This document shows positions 43,801 through 51,791 of a stretch of DNA of 60,336 nt, in pieces. The position numbers were made by a program, and so were the translations under genes. Numbering within the stretch: the first letter of the stretch is position 1; every line of letters begins with the position of its first letter. Under the pieces are notes generated by a model. The model did no database searches, was not told the DNA's origin, and saw only the letters and a list, made by a program, of their open reading frames with translations. This DNA comes from an uncultured Caulobacterales bacterium (GTDB taxonomy: Bacteria; Pseudomonadota; Alphaproteobacteria; Caulobacterales; Caulobacteraceae). The stretch is taken from positions 1 to 60,336 of the forward strand of contig CAILTK010000036.1 of assembly GCA_903837135.1 (NCBI GenBank), written 5' to 3'.

Positions 43801-44041
43801 CATAGAACGGCGAGATGTTGCCGTAGAACGGACTGATGTTGCCGTAAAAGGCGCTGATGTTGCCGTAGAACGGCGAGATGTTGCCGTAGAACGGGCTGAT
43901 GTTGCCGTACATCGGCTTGACGGGGTTGCCGGTGGAAGGCGTGGTCTGCGCCAGCGCCGGCGCGGCGTAAAGCGCCAGCAGCGAGCACGAGCCGAGCACA
44001 AGGCGACGCATCGCCTTGCCGCCGATCAAACGAGTCCCCAT
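40889..44041 (-). CDS. S8 serine protease autotransporter-like protein with YGNIS repeats
   Basis: A 1050-residue exported protein. The signal peptide ends near APALAQ (residue 31). Residues 45 to 93 are seven exact-length YGNIS[PA]F heptads, and a Pro/Ala linker follows near 200 to 212. A subtilisin-type domain has Asp313 (LLDFS), His339 (NDGHGAAVAS), oxyanion Asn443 (AAGNDG) and Ser525 (GTSLAAPLVTGA). The last 300 residues or so alternate in beta-strand fashion and end in Phe, resembling a translocator barrel. It may be a surface protease that processes itself or other surface proteins. The start is 44041 or, more probably with the signal peptide, 44011. It is divergent from a histidine kinase gene. 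Confidence 0.87.
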   Translation of the reverse strand: MGTRLIGGKAMRRLVLGSCSLLALYAAPALAQTTPSTGNPVKPMYGNISPFYGNISPFYGNISAFYGNISPFYGNISPFYGNISAFYGNISPFTQSTNATVTGLYNPNQVDPFWGAGNSNPYLHNPSPNVTFTQVQPFWNTEAANYAAVMKAWSSAKTAADYQSVANLLQTTVLDPAGTFWGKAVAAPEPTVGQLLTGPAKPAPPAPPAPPAGKTQSAGSSLGTFGVNISDQYLSAAGVTFNSDGSINASSLANVSQTQQAVLFLGMYDDLMGYTGAGHVDWWMGATGWTPNLASIIGSVYKQDYPIVIGLLDFSTTATGPTSKGTVTSYGSTVYNDGHGAAVASLIMGSVDGSGILGVMPAQDAKVITYNPYDSTGTTNWSDVGTGIATLANTIFAVRSSGAPVGVINASLGVPGWTLNPGWNTALSSGAAAGRILVVAAGNDGVAQTQDVPWNTAINPTLLIVGSVGVNGQISNFSNTPGTACLRDTITNACDSLANHFLVAPGELVLVSDGQGNVSRQTGTSLAAPLVTGAVALLQARWPWLGFYAPETAQIILRSATPMGTRLTNPNQPDPVYGWGELNIAASQAPLNWNNVVFNEVVAGKGNQVTTTPVSLNQVVSAVQTGTQASWNAQNLYFTGVEPIGRTHRDFQIPMSATLVGQLVNTEAGQQQFQSYLSLSLQSWVAGGAHFAGRNASDLDAMPGMLGFAETSAPVGKVGGMDLRLKMTPSQTVLGYKSNNLPMNTEFALTGAAGPFGASHALRFGYGEGAAALGGQNGFADKTDYDPVTGGANPLLGLASGGAFADYRMAFSKRLSFDVGVTDRRSVRDINVFGAAEQSGPGAVYAATAEHFGVNYAPITALTLHASYTHLHEDTGLLGVQSMAPGALQNGSDTSGVSLGFDLGLTPSLMLSAGGTIARTDSGPGQMLQTTSGGLVSSSAEVALSKTGVFTPLDRLRFTLAKPMQVNAGRIGFTDYGVVDRSTGALGLINETVSATSNRTPFSAEMLYGRLLPDRKTELSLVLKASANTDAFAPTVGTEYMAAAKYRLVF
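43763..43909 (-). repeat. seven 21-base tandem repeats encoding YGNIS[PA]F
   Basis: Exactly 147 bases form seven in-frame 21-base units. The sixth residue follows the order P,P,A,P,P,A,P, so there is also a 63-base higher-order period, which suggests expansion by duplication of a three-unit block. Confidence 0.95.
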
Positions 44042-44300
44042 AGCCCCAGCCGCCCTCTGTTGCAGACTTAGCAGGGATGATTATGCGATCTGCGTATATC
44101 AATTGCTCACACGAGTGGTAAATTTTCATTATCTGTAATATCTCTACTCACGATCGGAGTTCTATCACCGGATATACTGGCCACCTTCACCGCATAGACG
44201 CCCATATCGGAACCAATCCGGCCGAGGATGCTTGCGCGAGAACAGCATTAAGGCGGTCGAAAGAGGTGCGGGATATCCTGGGACAGGATGGAGATCGGAT
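44042..44300. promoter_or_regulatory. AT-rich divergent promoter region
   Basis: The 259 bases between the S8-protease and histidine-kinase genes are unusually AT-rich around 44080 to 44160 (for example ATTTTCATTATCTGTAATAT). They contain no gene I can support. A promoter for each side is expected, but no clean -35/-10 pair stands out. Confidence 0.45.
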
Positions 44301-46772
44301 ATGCGCTCGGGCCCGCTGCGTTTTACTATTCTGTCGCTCGCCTTACTCGGGTTGGCAGGGACCGCGGGAGCCGCGCCTCCCGGACCCGCCGACGCCGGCC
44401 CGGACGCGGCGTTCGATCGCGACGTGCTCGCCGCCAAGCGGTCGATGATGTCCGAGCCGCAGAAGGCCTACGTGTCGGCCAAGGACGCGCTGACCCTCGC
44501 CCTGGCCGCGCCGGCGGGCAGGCCGCAGGCTCTCGAACAGGCGACCGCCCGCTGGCTCATGGCCGAAGCCCTGACCCGCACCAGGCGCCCGGACCAGGCC
44601 CTGCCGCTCCTCGATCAGGCCCTCGCCGTGGTGGTCAAGGCGGCGCCCGACACCAAGCTGCACGGCGACGTGCTGAAATCCCGCGGCCATGCCGCGGCGA
44701 CCCTCGGCCGCGTCCAGGCCGCCCTGACGGACTTCCAGAACGCCTACAACATTTACAAGCGCGCCAACGAGCCGCGCAGCGAAGCCATCACCCTGCAGGA
44801 GATCGGCACCATCTATTCCGACGCGCGCGACTATCCGCGCGAGCTGCAATACTATGCGCAGGCGCGCGACACCTTCGCCCAGGACCCGGCCCTCACCCTC
44901 ACCGCCGACAACAACCGGGGCTTTGCGCTCAAGAGCATGGGGCAGCTGGCGCAGGCCGAGGCGGAGTTCCGCAGCGCCCTGTCGGTAGCGGACCAGCTCA
45001 AGAGCGGCGCGCTGAAGGCCGACATCCTGGCCAACCTCGGCTTCACCGAAGCGTTGGAAGGCAAGGACGCCGCGGCCCGCGCGGACGCTCGCCGCGGGTT
45101 GGCGCTGGCGGAGGCCGACCCTGAAGCGCGCGCGGAAAAGCCCCTTCTGCTCGGCGTGCTGGCGAAGGCGGCCGACAACGAGGGCGACCATCAGGGCGCG
45201 GCCCGCCTGCTCGATCAGGTCTTCGCCGGCGTCGACCTCGCCTCGACCCAGATGGAGTTCAAGGACTTCCACGAGCTGGCGGCGAGCGCCTACGAGGCGG
45301 TCGGCGATCGCGACAAGGCGCTGCGTCACCTCAAGGCGTTCAAGCGGCTCGACGATCAGGGACGGGCGCTGGCCGCCTCGACCAACGCGGCGCTGATGGC
45401 GGCCAAGTTCGATTTCGCCAACCAGGCCACCAAGATCGCCGAACTGAAGGTCGACCAGGCTCAGTCGCAGGCGCGCTTCACCGCGGCGTTCGTCGGCATC
45501 CTGGCCTTCGGCGGCCTCGTGGTCACCAGCCTGATCACCTACGCCTTCTTCACCATGCGCCGCAGCCGCAACCGGATCCGCGCCGTGAACGGCGAGCTGG
45601 AGACCGCGAACACCTCGCTCGAGAAGGCCCTCAAGGCCAAGACCGAATTCCTCGCCACCACCAGCCACGAAATCCGCACGCCGCTGAACGGCATCCTCGG
45701 CATGACCCAGGTGATGCTCGCCGACCGCCGCCTGTCGGACGAAATGCGCGAACGGCTCACTCTTTTGAAGTCGGCCGGCGACACCATGAACGCCATGGTC
45801 AGCGATCTGCTGGACGTGGCCAAGATCGAGAACGGCGGCCTGACGGTGAACAAGGCCGACCTGGACCTGGCCCGGCTGCTCGAGGACACCTCCACGGTCT
45901 GGCGCGACCAGGCGCAGACCAAGGGCCTCGGATTCCGCCTGGACCTGGACGCCTGCCCGGCGCGGATCGTCGAGGATGGCGACCGGCTTCGCCAGGTCCT
46001 GTTCAACCTGTTGTCCAACGCGGTCAAATTCACCGAGCGGGGCGAGGTTTCGCTCTCGGCCCGGACGGTGCAGCGCGGCGGCGGCGCCCGGCTGTCGATC
46101 TCGGTCGCCGACACCGGCGTCGGCATCCCCGCCGATCAGTTCGACCGCATCTTCGAATCCTTCACCCAGGTCGACAGCAGCACCGCGCGCCATTTCGGCG
46201 GCACCGGGCTTGGGCTGACGATCTGCCGTAATCTCGCCGAGGCGCTCGGGGGCGCGGTGACGGTGGAGAGTACGCTCGGCGCCGGCTCGACCTTCACCGT
46301 CGACCTTCCGCTTCAGCTCGCCCCCGAACTCGCGGCGCCGGCCAACGAGTCCGGCCGACCCGGTCTGTCCGGCGTCTCGCTTCTGGTCCTGGACGCCAAC
46401 CCGCTCGCCCAGGCGATGATCCGGGCCGTCCTCATCGACAAGGTGCGGCGGCTCGATTTCGCAAGCGACGTCGACGCCGCCGTCGAGGCGCTGCGGGCCC
46501 GCGCCTTCGATCGCGTGCTGGTGGACGGCGCCGGCCTCGAGCGGCTGTTTCCAGAAGATCCGTTCGCGCCGGTCGCCCGGCTCGCGAGGCTCGGGATCGC
46601 TCCGGTGTGCGCCCTGTGGCCGAACTGCACGCCCGAGGTCCGCGCGCGGCTGGCCGCCGCCGGCGCCGTTCAGGTGATCGCAAAGCCGATCGCCCCGGCC
46701 GCCCTGGTCAAGGCGCTCGACGAGGGACTCGTGGACCACGTCGCCGACGAGGTCGCCCTGGGCGCCGCCTGA
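44301..46772 (+). CDS. TPR-containing sensor histidine kinase with C-terminal receiver-like domain
   Basis: An 823-residue membrane kinase. An N-terminal signal or anchor (about 8 to 27) is followed by periplasmic TPR-type helices up to about residue 370 (DFQNAYNIYKRANEPRSEAI, GTIYSDARDYPRELQYYAQA), a transmembrane helix (AFVGILAFGGLVVTSLITYA), HisKA with SHEIRTPLNGILG, and a HATPase domain with FNLLSNAVKFT, VADTGVGIP and HFGGTGLGLTI. The last 115 residues resemble a receiver (LLVLDANPL, VLVDGAGL, VIAKPIAP) but with a reduced acidic pocket. ATG 44301 was chosen because the signal sequence follows at once. The downstream single receiver gene is its likely partner. Confidence 0.9.
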   Translation: MRSGPLRFTILSLALLGLAGTAGAAPPGPADAGPDAAFDRDVLAAKRSMMSEPQKAYVSAKDALTLALAAPAGRPQALEQATARWLMAEALTRTRRPDQALPLLDQALAVVVKAAPDTKLHGDVLKSRGHAAATLGRVQAALTDFQNAYNIYKRANEPRSEAITLQEIGTIYSDARDYPRELQYYAQARDTFAQDPALTLTADNNRGFALKSMGQLAQAEAEFRSALSVADQLKSGALKADILANLGFTEALEGKDAAARADARRGLALAEADPEARAEKPLLLGVLAKAADNEGDHQGAARLLDQVFAGVDLASTQMEFKDFHELAASAYEAVGDRDKALRHLKAFKRLDDQGRALAASTNAALMAAKFDFANQATKIAELKVDQAQSQARFTAAFVGILAFGGLVVTSLITYAFFTMRRSRNRIRAVNGELETANTSLEKALKAKTEFLATTSHEIRTPLNGILGMTQVMLADRRLSDEMRERLTLLKSAGDTMNAMVSDLLDVAKIENGGLTVNKADLDLARLLEDTSTVWRDQAQTKGLGFRLDLDACPARIVEDGDRLRQVLFNLLSNAVKFTERGEVSLSARTVQRGGGARLSISVADTGVGIPADQFDRIFESFTQVDSSTARHFGGTGLGLTICRNLAEALGGAVTVESTLGAGSTFTVDLPLQLAPELAAPANESGRPGLSGVSLLVLDANPLAQAMIRAVLIDKVRRLDFASDVDAAVEALRARAFDRVLVDGAGLERLFPEDPFAPVARLARLGIAPVCALWPNCTPEVRARLAAAGAVQVIAKPIAPAALVKALDEGLVDHVADEVALGAA

Positions 46773-46820
46773 TGGAACCGTGGCCGTGACCGCTCGTTGT
46801 TCGGCCGGGAGGCGATGGCC

Positions 46821-47210
46821 ATGAAGATCCTGTTCGTGGAGGACGATCCGATGAACCGTCGGGTCGTGCGCGACATGCTCAGTGTCGTCGGACTCGACAT
46901 GGCCGAAGCCGGCAGCGCCGAGCTAGGTCTGCGGATGATCGACGAGAACGACTTCGACCTCGTCCTGATGGACCTGCGGATGCCCGGGATGGACGGCTTG
47001 ACCGCCATCCGCAAGGTGCGCGAACGCACGGACGCCAAGGCCCAGCTGCCGATCATCGTCGTCACCGCCGACACGGCCGCCAATCTGCGCGAACAGTGCG
47101 CCGCCCTCGGCGCCGACGACTTCCTGCAGAAGCCGGTGGCCATGAACGCCCTGTTCGAAAGCGTCGGCAAGGTGATGGCGGCGAAGGGCTCGGAGATGGC
47201 CCTGCTTTAG
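46821..47210 (+). CDS. single-domain response regulator
   Basis: A 129-residue receiver without an output domain (CheY/DivK/CpdR type). The acidic pocket is VEDDP, the phospho-acceptor Asp is in [12 protein letters not shown], Thr in VVTADT and Lys in LQKPV. GGGAGG lies eight bases before the ATG at 46821. It follows the TPR histidine kinase gene by 48 bases and probably receives or removes its phosphate. The output partner is unknown. Confidence 0.92.
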   Translation: MKILFVEDDPMNRRVVRDMLSVVGLDMAEAGSAELGLRMIDENDFDLVLMDLRMPGMDGLTAIRKVRERTDAKAQLPIIVVTADTAANLREQCAALGADDFLQKPVAMNALFESVGKVMAAKGSEMALL

Positions 47211-47254
47211 ACGCCCGGTCTTCAAACGAGGCCGCAGACGGGCTAGACACGGCC

Positions 47255-47848
47255 ATGGCCGACGACCTCCACCACAGCGACCCCATCGCCCTGTTTTCCG
47301 CCTGGCTGGAGAAGGCCAAGGCCGGCGAGGTCAACGACCCCACCGCCATGGCCCTGGCGACCGTGGATCCGTCCGGCCTGCCCGACGTGCGCATGGTGCT
47401 GCTGAAGGGGCACGACGCGCGCGGCTTCGTCTTCTACACCAACTTCGAGAGCGCCAAGGGCCGCGAACTGATCGCCACGCCCAAGGCCGCCCTGCTGTTT
47501 CACTGGAAATCGCTGCGACGCCAGGTGCGCGTGCGCGGCCCGGTGAGCGAGGTGACCGCCGAGGAGGCGGACGCCTACTTCGCCTCCCGGCCGCGCGACA
47601 GCCGCATCGGCGCCTGGGCCTCGGACCAGTCGCGCCCGCTGGAGGGCCGGTTCGCGCTCGAGAAACGGGTCGCCGAGTACGCGCTCAAATTCGGCGTCGG
47701 CGAGGTGCCGCGCCCGGCGCACTGGTCGGGCTTTCGCGTCACGCCGACCGAGATCGAATTCTGGAAGGACGGCGCCTTCCGCCTGCACGACCGCGCCCTC
47801 TATCGCCGCGAGGCCGACGGATGGGGCGTGACGCGGCTTTATCCGTAG
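47255..47848 (+). CDS. pdxH: pyridoxamine/pyridoxine 5'-phosphate oxidase
   Basis: A 197-residue FMN enzyme that makes pyridoxal 5'-phosphate, the last step of vitamin B6 synthesis. Signatures are [54 protein letters not shown] and the C-terminal [17 protein letters not shown] with terminal RLYP. Length and motif order are normal. It is rightward, with a repeat region before the convergent kinase gene. Confidence 0.96.
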   Translation: MADDLHHSDPIALFSAWLEKAKAGEVNDPTAMALATVDPSGLPDVRMVLLKGHDARGFVFYTNFESAKGRELIATPKAALLFHWKSLRRQVRVRGPVSEVTAEEADAYFASRPRDSRIGAWASDQSRPLEGRFALEKRVAEYALKFGVGEVPRPAHWSGFRVTPTEIEFWKDGAFRLHDRALYRREADGWGVTRLYP

Positions 47849-47999
47849 CGGCGTGCTTCGGTAGGGCGCTGCGCCATGAGGAAAGGCGGCGCTCCGGCCA
47901 GGGCCTGGGCCGGATCAAGGCGGAGGACGCCGAGGTCTCGCGGAGCACGCAGAGCGCACGAGGCCCAGCGGCTTTTACGCCGCCAGAAGTCTCGTTCTT

Positions 48000-48042
48000 C
48001 CTGCGCGCTCCGCGCCTGTCTCCGCGGTCTCTGCATTGAATC
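48000..48042 (-). repeat. dispersed CGCGGAG repeat, copy 3
   Basis: On the minus strand this reads GATTCAATGCAGAGACCGCG then GGCGCGGAGCGCGCAGG, like the copies at 21208 and 31131. To its left (47935 to 47975) lies a degenerate inverted partner and a small GCGGC-TTTTAC-GCCGC hairpin, all between the convergent pdxH and kinase genes. Confidence 0.45.
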
Positions 48043-48059
48043 TTCCGGAAGTGGCCGCC

Positions 48060-48704
48060 CTACCCGAACGCCGCGAAGGCGGGGTGCTTCAGGAGCGGGC
48101 GCACCAGAACGGCGACGGCGTCCACGTCCGGATGGTCCACCGTCGTCGACGGGTCGCGCACGATCAGGTCGGCGCGCTGCTGGGAGGCGTGGGTCAGGCG
48201 GAAGTGGGCGGGGCGGACGGTGGCGAGATACTGGTCGATCACCGAGCGGGCGGTGCGGCCGCGATGCTCCTGGTCGCGCAGCAGCCGGCGGATGAAGCGC
48301 ACGTCGTCGGGCGTATCGAGATAGATGCGCAGGTCGAACAGGGATGCGACCGCCTCCGAGCACAGGAGATGCGTGCCCTCGACGATCAGCACCGGCGCGG
48401 GATCGACCCTCAGCCCCGCGTCGGCCTTCCGCGAGTGGGTGGCGAAGTCGTAGACCGGCGCCTGCACCGCCCGCCCCGCCTTCAGCACGGTCAGGTGTTC
48501 CACCAGGAGGTCGTGGTCGCGGATGACGATGTCGTCGAAATCGAACCGCGCCGGATCGAAATCCGGAAAGGCCGAGCAGTCGCGGTAGTACCAGTCCTCC
48601 GACACCAGCGTCGCCGCGCCCGCCGGCAGGGCCGCCGCCAGGCCCTCGGCAAGGGTGCTCTTGCCCGACCCCGACCCGCCCGTGATCGCCACCAATATGC
48701 TCAT
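48060..48704 (-). CDS. uridine kinase-like P-loop nucleoside kinase
   Basis: A 214-residue P-loop kinase of the uridine kinase/phosphoribulokinase family: Walker A GGSGSGKSTL at residue 9, SEDWYYRD after it, a middle segment DDIVIRDHDLLVEHL, VLIVEGTHLL (Walker B), and the lid RRLLRDQEHRGRTA. Uridine kinase phosphorylates uridine and cytidine in pyrimidine salvage. The sequence differs enough from E. coli Udk (for example QEHRGRTA in the lid) that another small-molecule substrate is possible. Confidence 0.82.
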   Translation of the reverse strand: MSILVAITGGSGSGKSTLAEGLAAALPAGAATLVSEDWYYRDCSAFPDFDPARFDFDDIVIRDHDLLVEHLTVLKAGRAVQAPVYDFATHSRKADAGLRVDPAPVLIVEGTHLLCSEAVASLFDLRIYLDTPDDVRFIRRLLRDQEHRGRTARSVIDQYLATVRPAHFRLTHASQQRADLIVRDPSTTVDHPDVDAVAVLVRPLLKHPAFAAFG

Positions 48705-48766
48705 CGCCCTGTTGTAGCCGCCCGCTCCGACGCATCAACCCTGGCGCGGATCGCGCGCCACCCCAC

Positions 48767-49594
48767 ATGCGCAGCATGCTCGCCACGCTCGCCGATCGCG
48801 CCGTCGTCCGCCTCTCCGGCCCCGAGTCCCGCAGCTTCCTGCAGGGTCTGATCACCCAGGACGTCGAGACCCTGACGGAGGGCGCGCTTCGCTACGGCGC
48901 CCTGCTCACCCCGCAGGGCCGGCTGCGCTGGGACCTGTTCCTGTATGGCGAGGCGGATGGCGTGGCCGTCGACGTCGCCGCCGGGGCGCGCGACGAGCTG
49001 GTCCAGACCCTGACGCTCTACCGCCTCCGCGCCAAGGTGGAGATCGCCGCGGCCGCCGACAGCGTGCTCGCCGCCTGGGGCGCGGCGCCCGAGGGCGAGG
49101 GCTGGCGGCCCGATCCGCGGCTGCCGGCGACGGGCTGGCGAAAGCTCGCCCCGACCCCGGCGCCGGCCGTCGGCGACGCGGACTATCGCGGCCATCGCCT
49201 CTCCCTCGGCGTGGCCGACCCGGCCGAAGACGCCCTCGAACCCCTCTATCCGATCGACGCCAATCTCGACCTTTTGAACGGGATCGACTTCAAGAAGGGG
49301 TGTTTCGTCGGCCAGGAGACCACCTCGCGCATGAAACGGCGCGGGCAGATCAAGACCCGCATCGCCCCGCTGACCTTCGAGGGCCCGGCCCCCACGCCCG
49401 GCGCGGAGGTGATGGCGGGCGAACTGCGCGCGGGCCGGGTCCTGTCCGGCCGCGACGGCCGCTGCCTGGCGCTGCTGCGCATCGACCGCGCCCAGGACGC
49501 GGCGCTGAGCGTGCTGGATCGCCCGGTCCGTCTGGACGTTCCCCCCTGGCTCGAACCCGCCTTCGCCCTGGAAAACATCCCCGCCGAAGCGTAA
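48767..49594 (+). CDS. ygfZ: folate-binding YgfZ/CAF17-type protein
   Basis: A 275-residue member of the GcvT-like YgfZ family, which helps maturation or repair of iron-sulfur proteins with a folate cofactor. The start VVRLSGPESRSFLQGLITQD is the usual N-terminal signature, and the family-defining FKKGCFVGQETTSRMKRRG (KGCxxGQE) is present at about residue 180. It is divergent from the kinase gene. The cytoplasm is the expected location. Confidence 0.92.
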   Translation: MRSMLATLADRAVVRLSGPESRSFLQGLITQDVETLTEGALRYGALLTPQGRLRWDLFLYGEADGVAVDVAAGARDELVQTLTLYRLRAKVEIAAAADSVLAAWGAAPEGEGWRPDPRLPATGWRKLAPTPAPAVGDADYRGHRLSLGVADPAEDALEPLYPIDANLDLLNGIDFKKGCFVGQETTSRMKRRGQIKTRIAPLTFEGPAPTPGAEVMAGELRAGRVLSGRDGRCLALLRIDRAQDAALSVLDRPVRLDVPPWLEPAFALENIPAEA

Positions 49595-49628
49595 ACTGCA
49601 GCGCTGGGCGGGTAGAAGGAGAATGCAC

Positions 49629-50174
49629 ATGCGTCGGCTCGCCCTGGTGCTCGGACTGACCCTCGCCGCTGTCGCCGGCGGCGCCCACGCTCAGCAGGCG
49701 CCCCAGATCAGCGTCTCCATCGGTCCCGCCCTGCAGGCCCGCGCCGACGACTTCGGCGCCCGCGATCTCGACGATCTGCGCAAGGACCTGCTCGACGAAA
49801 CCACCCGCGCCTTCGCCCACGCCCGCTACATGCCGTCGCGCGTCGACCTTGTCATCGAAGACGCGACGCCCAACCGCCCGACCTTCGCCCAGCTCGGCCG
49901 CAATATCGGCCTGTCGATGCGCAGCGTCGGCGTCGGCGGCGCGCGGATCTCCGGCACGCTGGTCGGCCCCGACGGCGTGGCCCGGCCCATTCGCTACCAG
50001 TACTTCGAAACCGACCTGCGGGAGGAGCGCGGCGCCGCCACCTGGAGCGACGCCGACCGCGGCTTCATGATGCTGGCCGACCAACTCGCCGGCGGCCACG
50101 TCCCCGACAAGTACGTCGGTCCCGGCCCGTCGCGAAACGGCGGCCACTTCGGCTACCCCTACACCCGCGAATGA
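49629..50174 (+). CDS. secreted protein, unknown
   Basis: A 181-residue exported protein I do not recognise. The signal peptide is MRRLALVLGLTLAAVAGGAH with cleavage after AHAQ. The mature part has an N-terminal strand ISVSIGPAL, a helix DDFGARDLDDLRKDLLDE, IEDATPNRPTFAQL and many Gly/Arg near the end (GPGPSRNGGHFGYPYTRE). The start at 49629 is preferred over 49623 because AAGGAG is seven bases before it. It follows ygfZ by 34 bases. Confidence 0.75.
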   Translation: MRRLALVLGLTLAAVAGGAHAQQAPQISVSIGPALQARADDFGARDLDDLRKDLLDETTRAFAHARYMPSRVDLVIEDATPNRPTFAQLGRNIGLSMRSVGVGGARISGTLVGPDGVARPIRYQYFETDLREERGAATWSDADRGFMMLADQLAGGHVPDKYVGPGPSRNGGHFGYPYTRE

Positions 50175-50242
50175 CCGACCGGGCCCCGGCGCTCAGCAAG
50201 ATCCGGGTTGCGGCCGCCGCCGCCTCTGCCTAGCCTTCGGCG

Positions 50243-50830
50243 ATGGCCGACCCCTGCGACGACCGCCCCCGCTGCCACTGGCCGGGGACCGACCCCCTCT
50301 ACTGCGCCTACCACGACGAGGAGTGGGGCGTGCCGGAGCGGGACGGCCGCGCCCTGTGGGAAAAGCTGATGCTGGACGGCTTCCAGGCCGGCCTCGCCTG
50401 GATCACCATCCTGCGCAAGCGCGACGCCTTCCGCGCCGCCTTCCACGACTTCGACCCGGAGATCGTCGCCGGCTACGGCGATGACGACGTGGAGCGCCTG
50501 ATGGCCGACGCCGGCATCGTCCGCTCGCGCGCCAAGATCCTGGCCGCCATCGGCAACGCCAAGGCCTATCTGGCCCTGCGCGACGAGGGCCAGGACTTCG
50601 CCGAGTTCCTGTGGAGCTTCGTCGGCGGCGCGCCGGTGCAAAACACCTGGAGCGATCGCGGCCAGGTCCCGGTGACCACGCCCGCGGCCGAAGCCATGTC
50701 CAAGGCGCTCAAGGCGCGCGGCTTCAAATTCGTCGGTCCGGTGATCGTCTACGCCTTCATGCAGGCCGTCGGCATGGTCAACGACCATACCACCGCGTGC
50801 TTCCGCCACGACGAGGTGAAGCGGCTTTAG
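50243..50830 (+). CDS. tag: DNA-3-methyladenine glycosylase I
   Basis: A 195-residue base-excision repair enzyme that removes 3-methyladenine. The conserved start RCHWPGTDPLYCAYHDEEWG, with Cys and His zinc ligands, LMLDGFQAGLAWITILRKR, the catalytic-region Glu/Trp segment FLWSFVGG, and the C-terminal zinc ligands in NDHTTACFRH are all present. Length equals the family norm. The 132-bp palindrome follows it. Confidence 0.95.
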   Translation: MADPCDDRPRCHWPGTDPLYCAYHDEEWGVPERDGRALWEKLMLDGFQAGLAWITILRKRDAFRAAFHDFDPEIVAGYGDDDVERLMADAGIVRSRAKILAAIGNAKAYLALRDEGQDFAEFLWSFVGGAPVQNTWSDRGQVPVTTPAAEAMSKALKARGFKFVGPVIVYAFMQAVGMVNDHTTACFRHDEVKRL

Positions 50831-50864
50831 AGTCCCAAACCAGGAAGGGGGTCGTACTTCGCGC

Positions 50865-50996
50865 GTCAGCGCAAAGACAATTTAGCACCAAGAGCACCAA
50901 GTTCACCAAGAAGGATGAGACAAGCCGGACGCCGGCTGGCTTTGCAAGGGCTTGGTGAGCTTGGTGCTCTTGGTGGTAAATTCTTCTGGCGCTGAC
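50865..50996. repeat. 132-bp nested imperfect palindrome
   Basis: Outer arms GTCAGCGC (50865) and GCGCTGAC (50989) are perfect. After a mismatched segment, 32-base arms 50879 to 50910 and 50951 to 50982 pair with two mismatches (AGCACCAAGAGCACCAAG against CTTGGTGCTCTTGGTGGT). The 40-base loop holds another perfect stem, AGCCGG-ACG-CCGGCT. The unit CACCAAG is repeated within the arms. It fills the tag-rnhB gap and is not coding. Confidence 0.85.
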
Positions 50997-51080
50997 CCGC
51001 CCTGTGCGATCCCGTTGTCGCCAGCAAAGGAACAAATCGCCGCCTTCCGTGGCGGCGCGGGTCGGCGTATCAGCGGCGGG

Positions 51081-51791
51081 GTGAGTCCCGCAGGTCCCAA
51101 AGCCGCGCCGAAGAAGGCGCAAAAGTCGATCCCGCCGACCCTGACCCTGGAGCGTCTGGCGGCCGGGCCCCAGGGCGCTCACGTGTGCGGGGTGGACGAG
51201 GCCGGCCGTGGGCCCTGGGCCGGGCCGGTGTGCGCCGCCGCGGTGATCCTCCATCCGCGCCGCGTGCCCAAGGGGATCGACGATTCCAAGCGGCTGACCC
51301 CCCTGCAGCGCGAACGGCTGGAACTCGAGATCATGGACCGGGCGCTGGCCTTCGCCGTCGCCTTCGCCAGCGTCGAGGAGATCGCCGAGCTCAACATCCT
51401 GCACGCCACCGGCCTGGCCATGCACCGCGCGGTGAGCGCGCTGAACCCCGCCCCGGCGCACGCCCTGGTCGACGGCAACTATGCGTTCAAGCTCCCCTGC
51501 ACGGTGAAGACGGTGGTCGGCGGCGACGGCCTGTCGCTTTCCATCGCCGCGGCCTCGATCCTGGCCAAGGTGGCGCGCGACCGGCTGATGGCGGAGATGG
51601 ACGGCCTGCACCCCGGCTACGGCTTCGCCGCGCACAAGGGCTATGGCGCGCCGCGTCATATCGAGGCCCTGCGCACCCTCGGCCCCTGCCCGATCCATCG
51701 GCTGGCCTGGGCGCCGGTGCGGCTGGTGCTGGAGGGCGGCGAGATCTCGGCCCTTGCCCAGGCCGGCGATGGGGACGGCGAGGCGGCATGA
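51081..51791 (+). CDS. rnhB: ribonuclease HII
   Basis: A 236-residue enzyme that cuts the RNA strand of RNA-DNA hybrids and single ribonucleotides in [26 protein letters not shown] carries the Asp-Glu pair, DDSKRLT follows, ALVDGNYAF has the third acidic residue, and [17 protein letters not shown] with [11 protein letters not shown] closes the active site. The start is taken as GTG at 51081 because no ATG lies in frame nearby; 35 or so residues before the conserved core are not family-typical. It is coupled by ATGA to the ClC channel gene. rnhB next to ccrM is seen in Caulobacter. Confidence 0.93.
   Translation: MSPAGPKAAPKKAQKSIPPTLTLERLAAGPQGAHVCGVDEAGRGPWAGPVCAAAVILHPRRVPKGIDDSKRLTPLQRERLELEIMDRALAFAVAFASVEEIAELNILHATGLAMHRAVSALNPAPAHALVDGNYAFKLPCTVKTVVGGDGLSLSIAAASILAKVARDRLMAEMDGLHPGYGFAAHKGYGAPRHIEALRTLGPCPIHRLAWAPVRLVLEGGEISALAQAGDGDGEAA

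Noticed and set aside
43763-43909. CRISPR array
   Set aside because: The 21-base units are contiguous with no spacers and are in frame inside a protein gene. No CRISPR array or cas gene is seen in the window.
40760-44071. A 1103-codon open frame on the plus strand
   Set aside because: It is antisense to the S8 protease gene, whose signal peptide, catalytic triad and barrel are clear. The open frame is a by-product of high GC content, with Arg/Gly/His-rich, low-complexity translation.
50952-51080. N-terminal extension of RNase HII into the palindrome
   Set aside because: The extension would be translated from the repeat itself and shows no family similarity; GTG 51081 is adequate.
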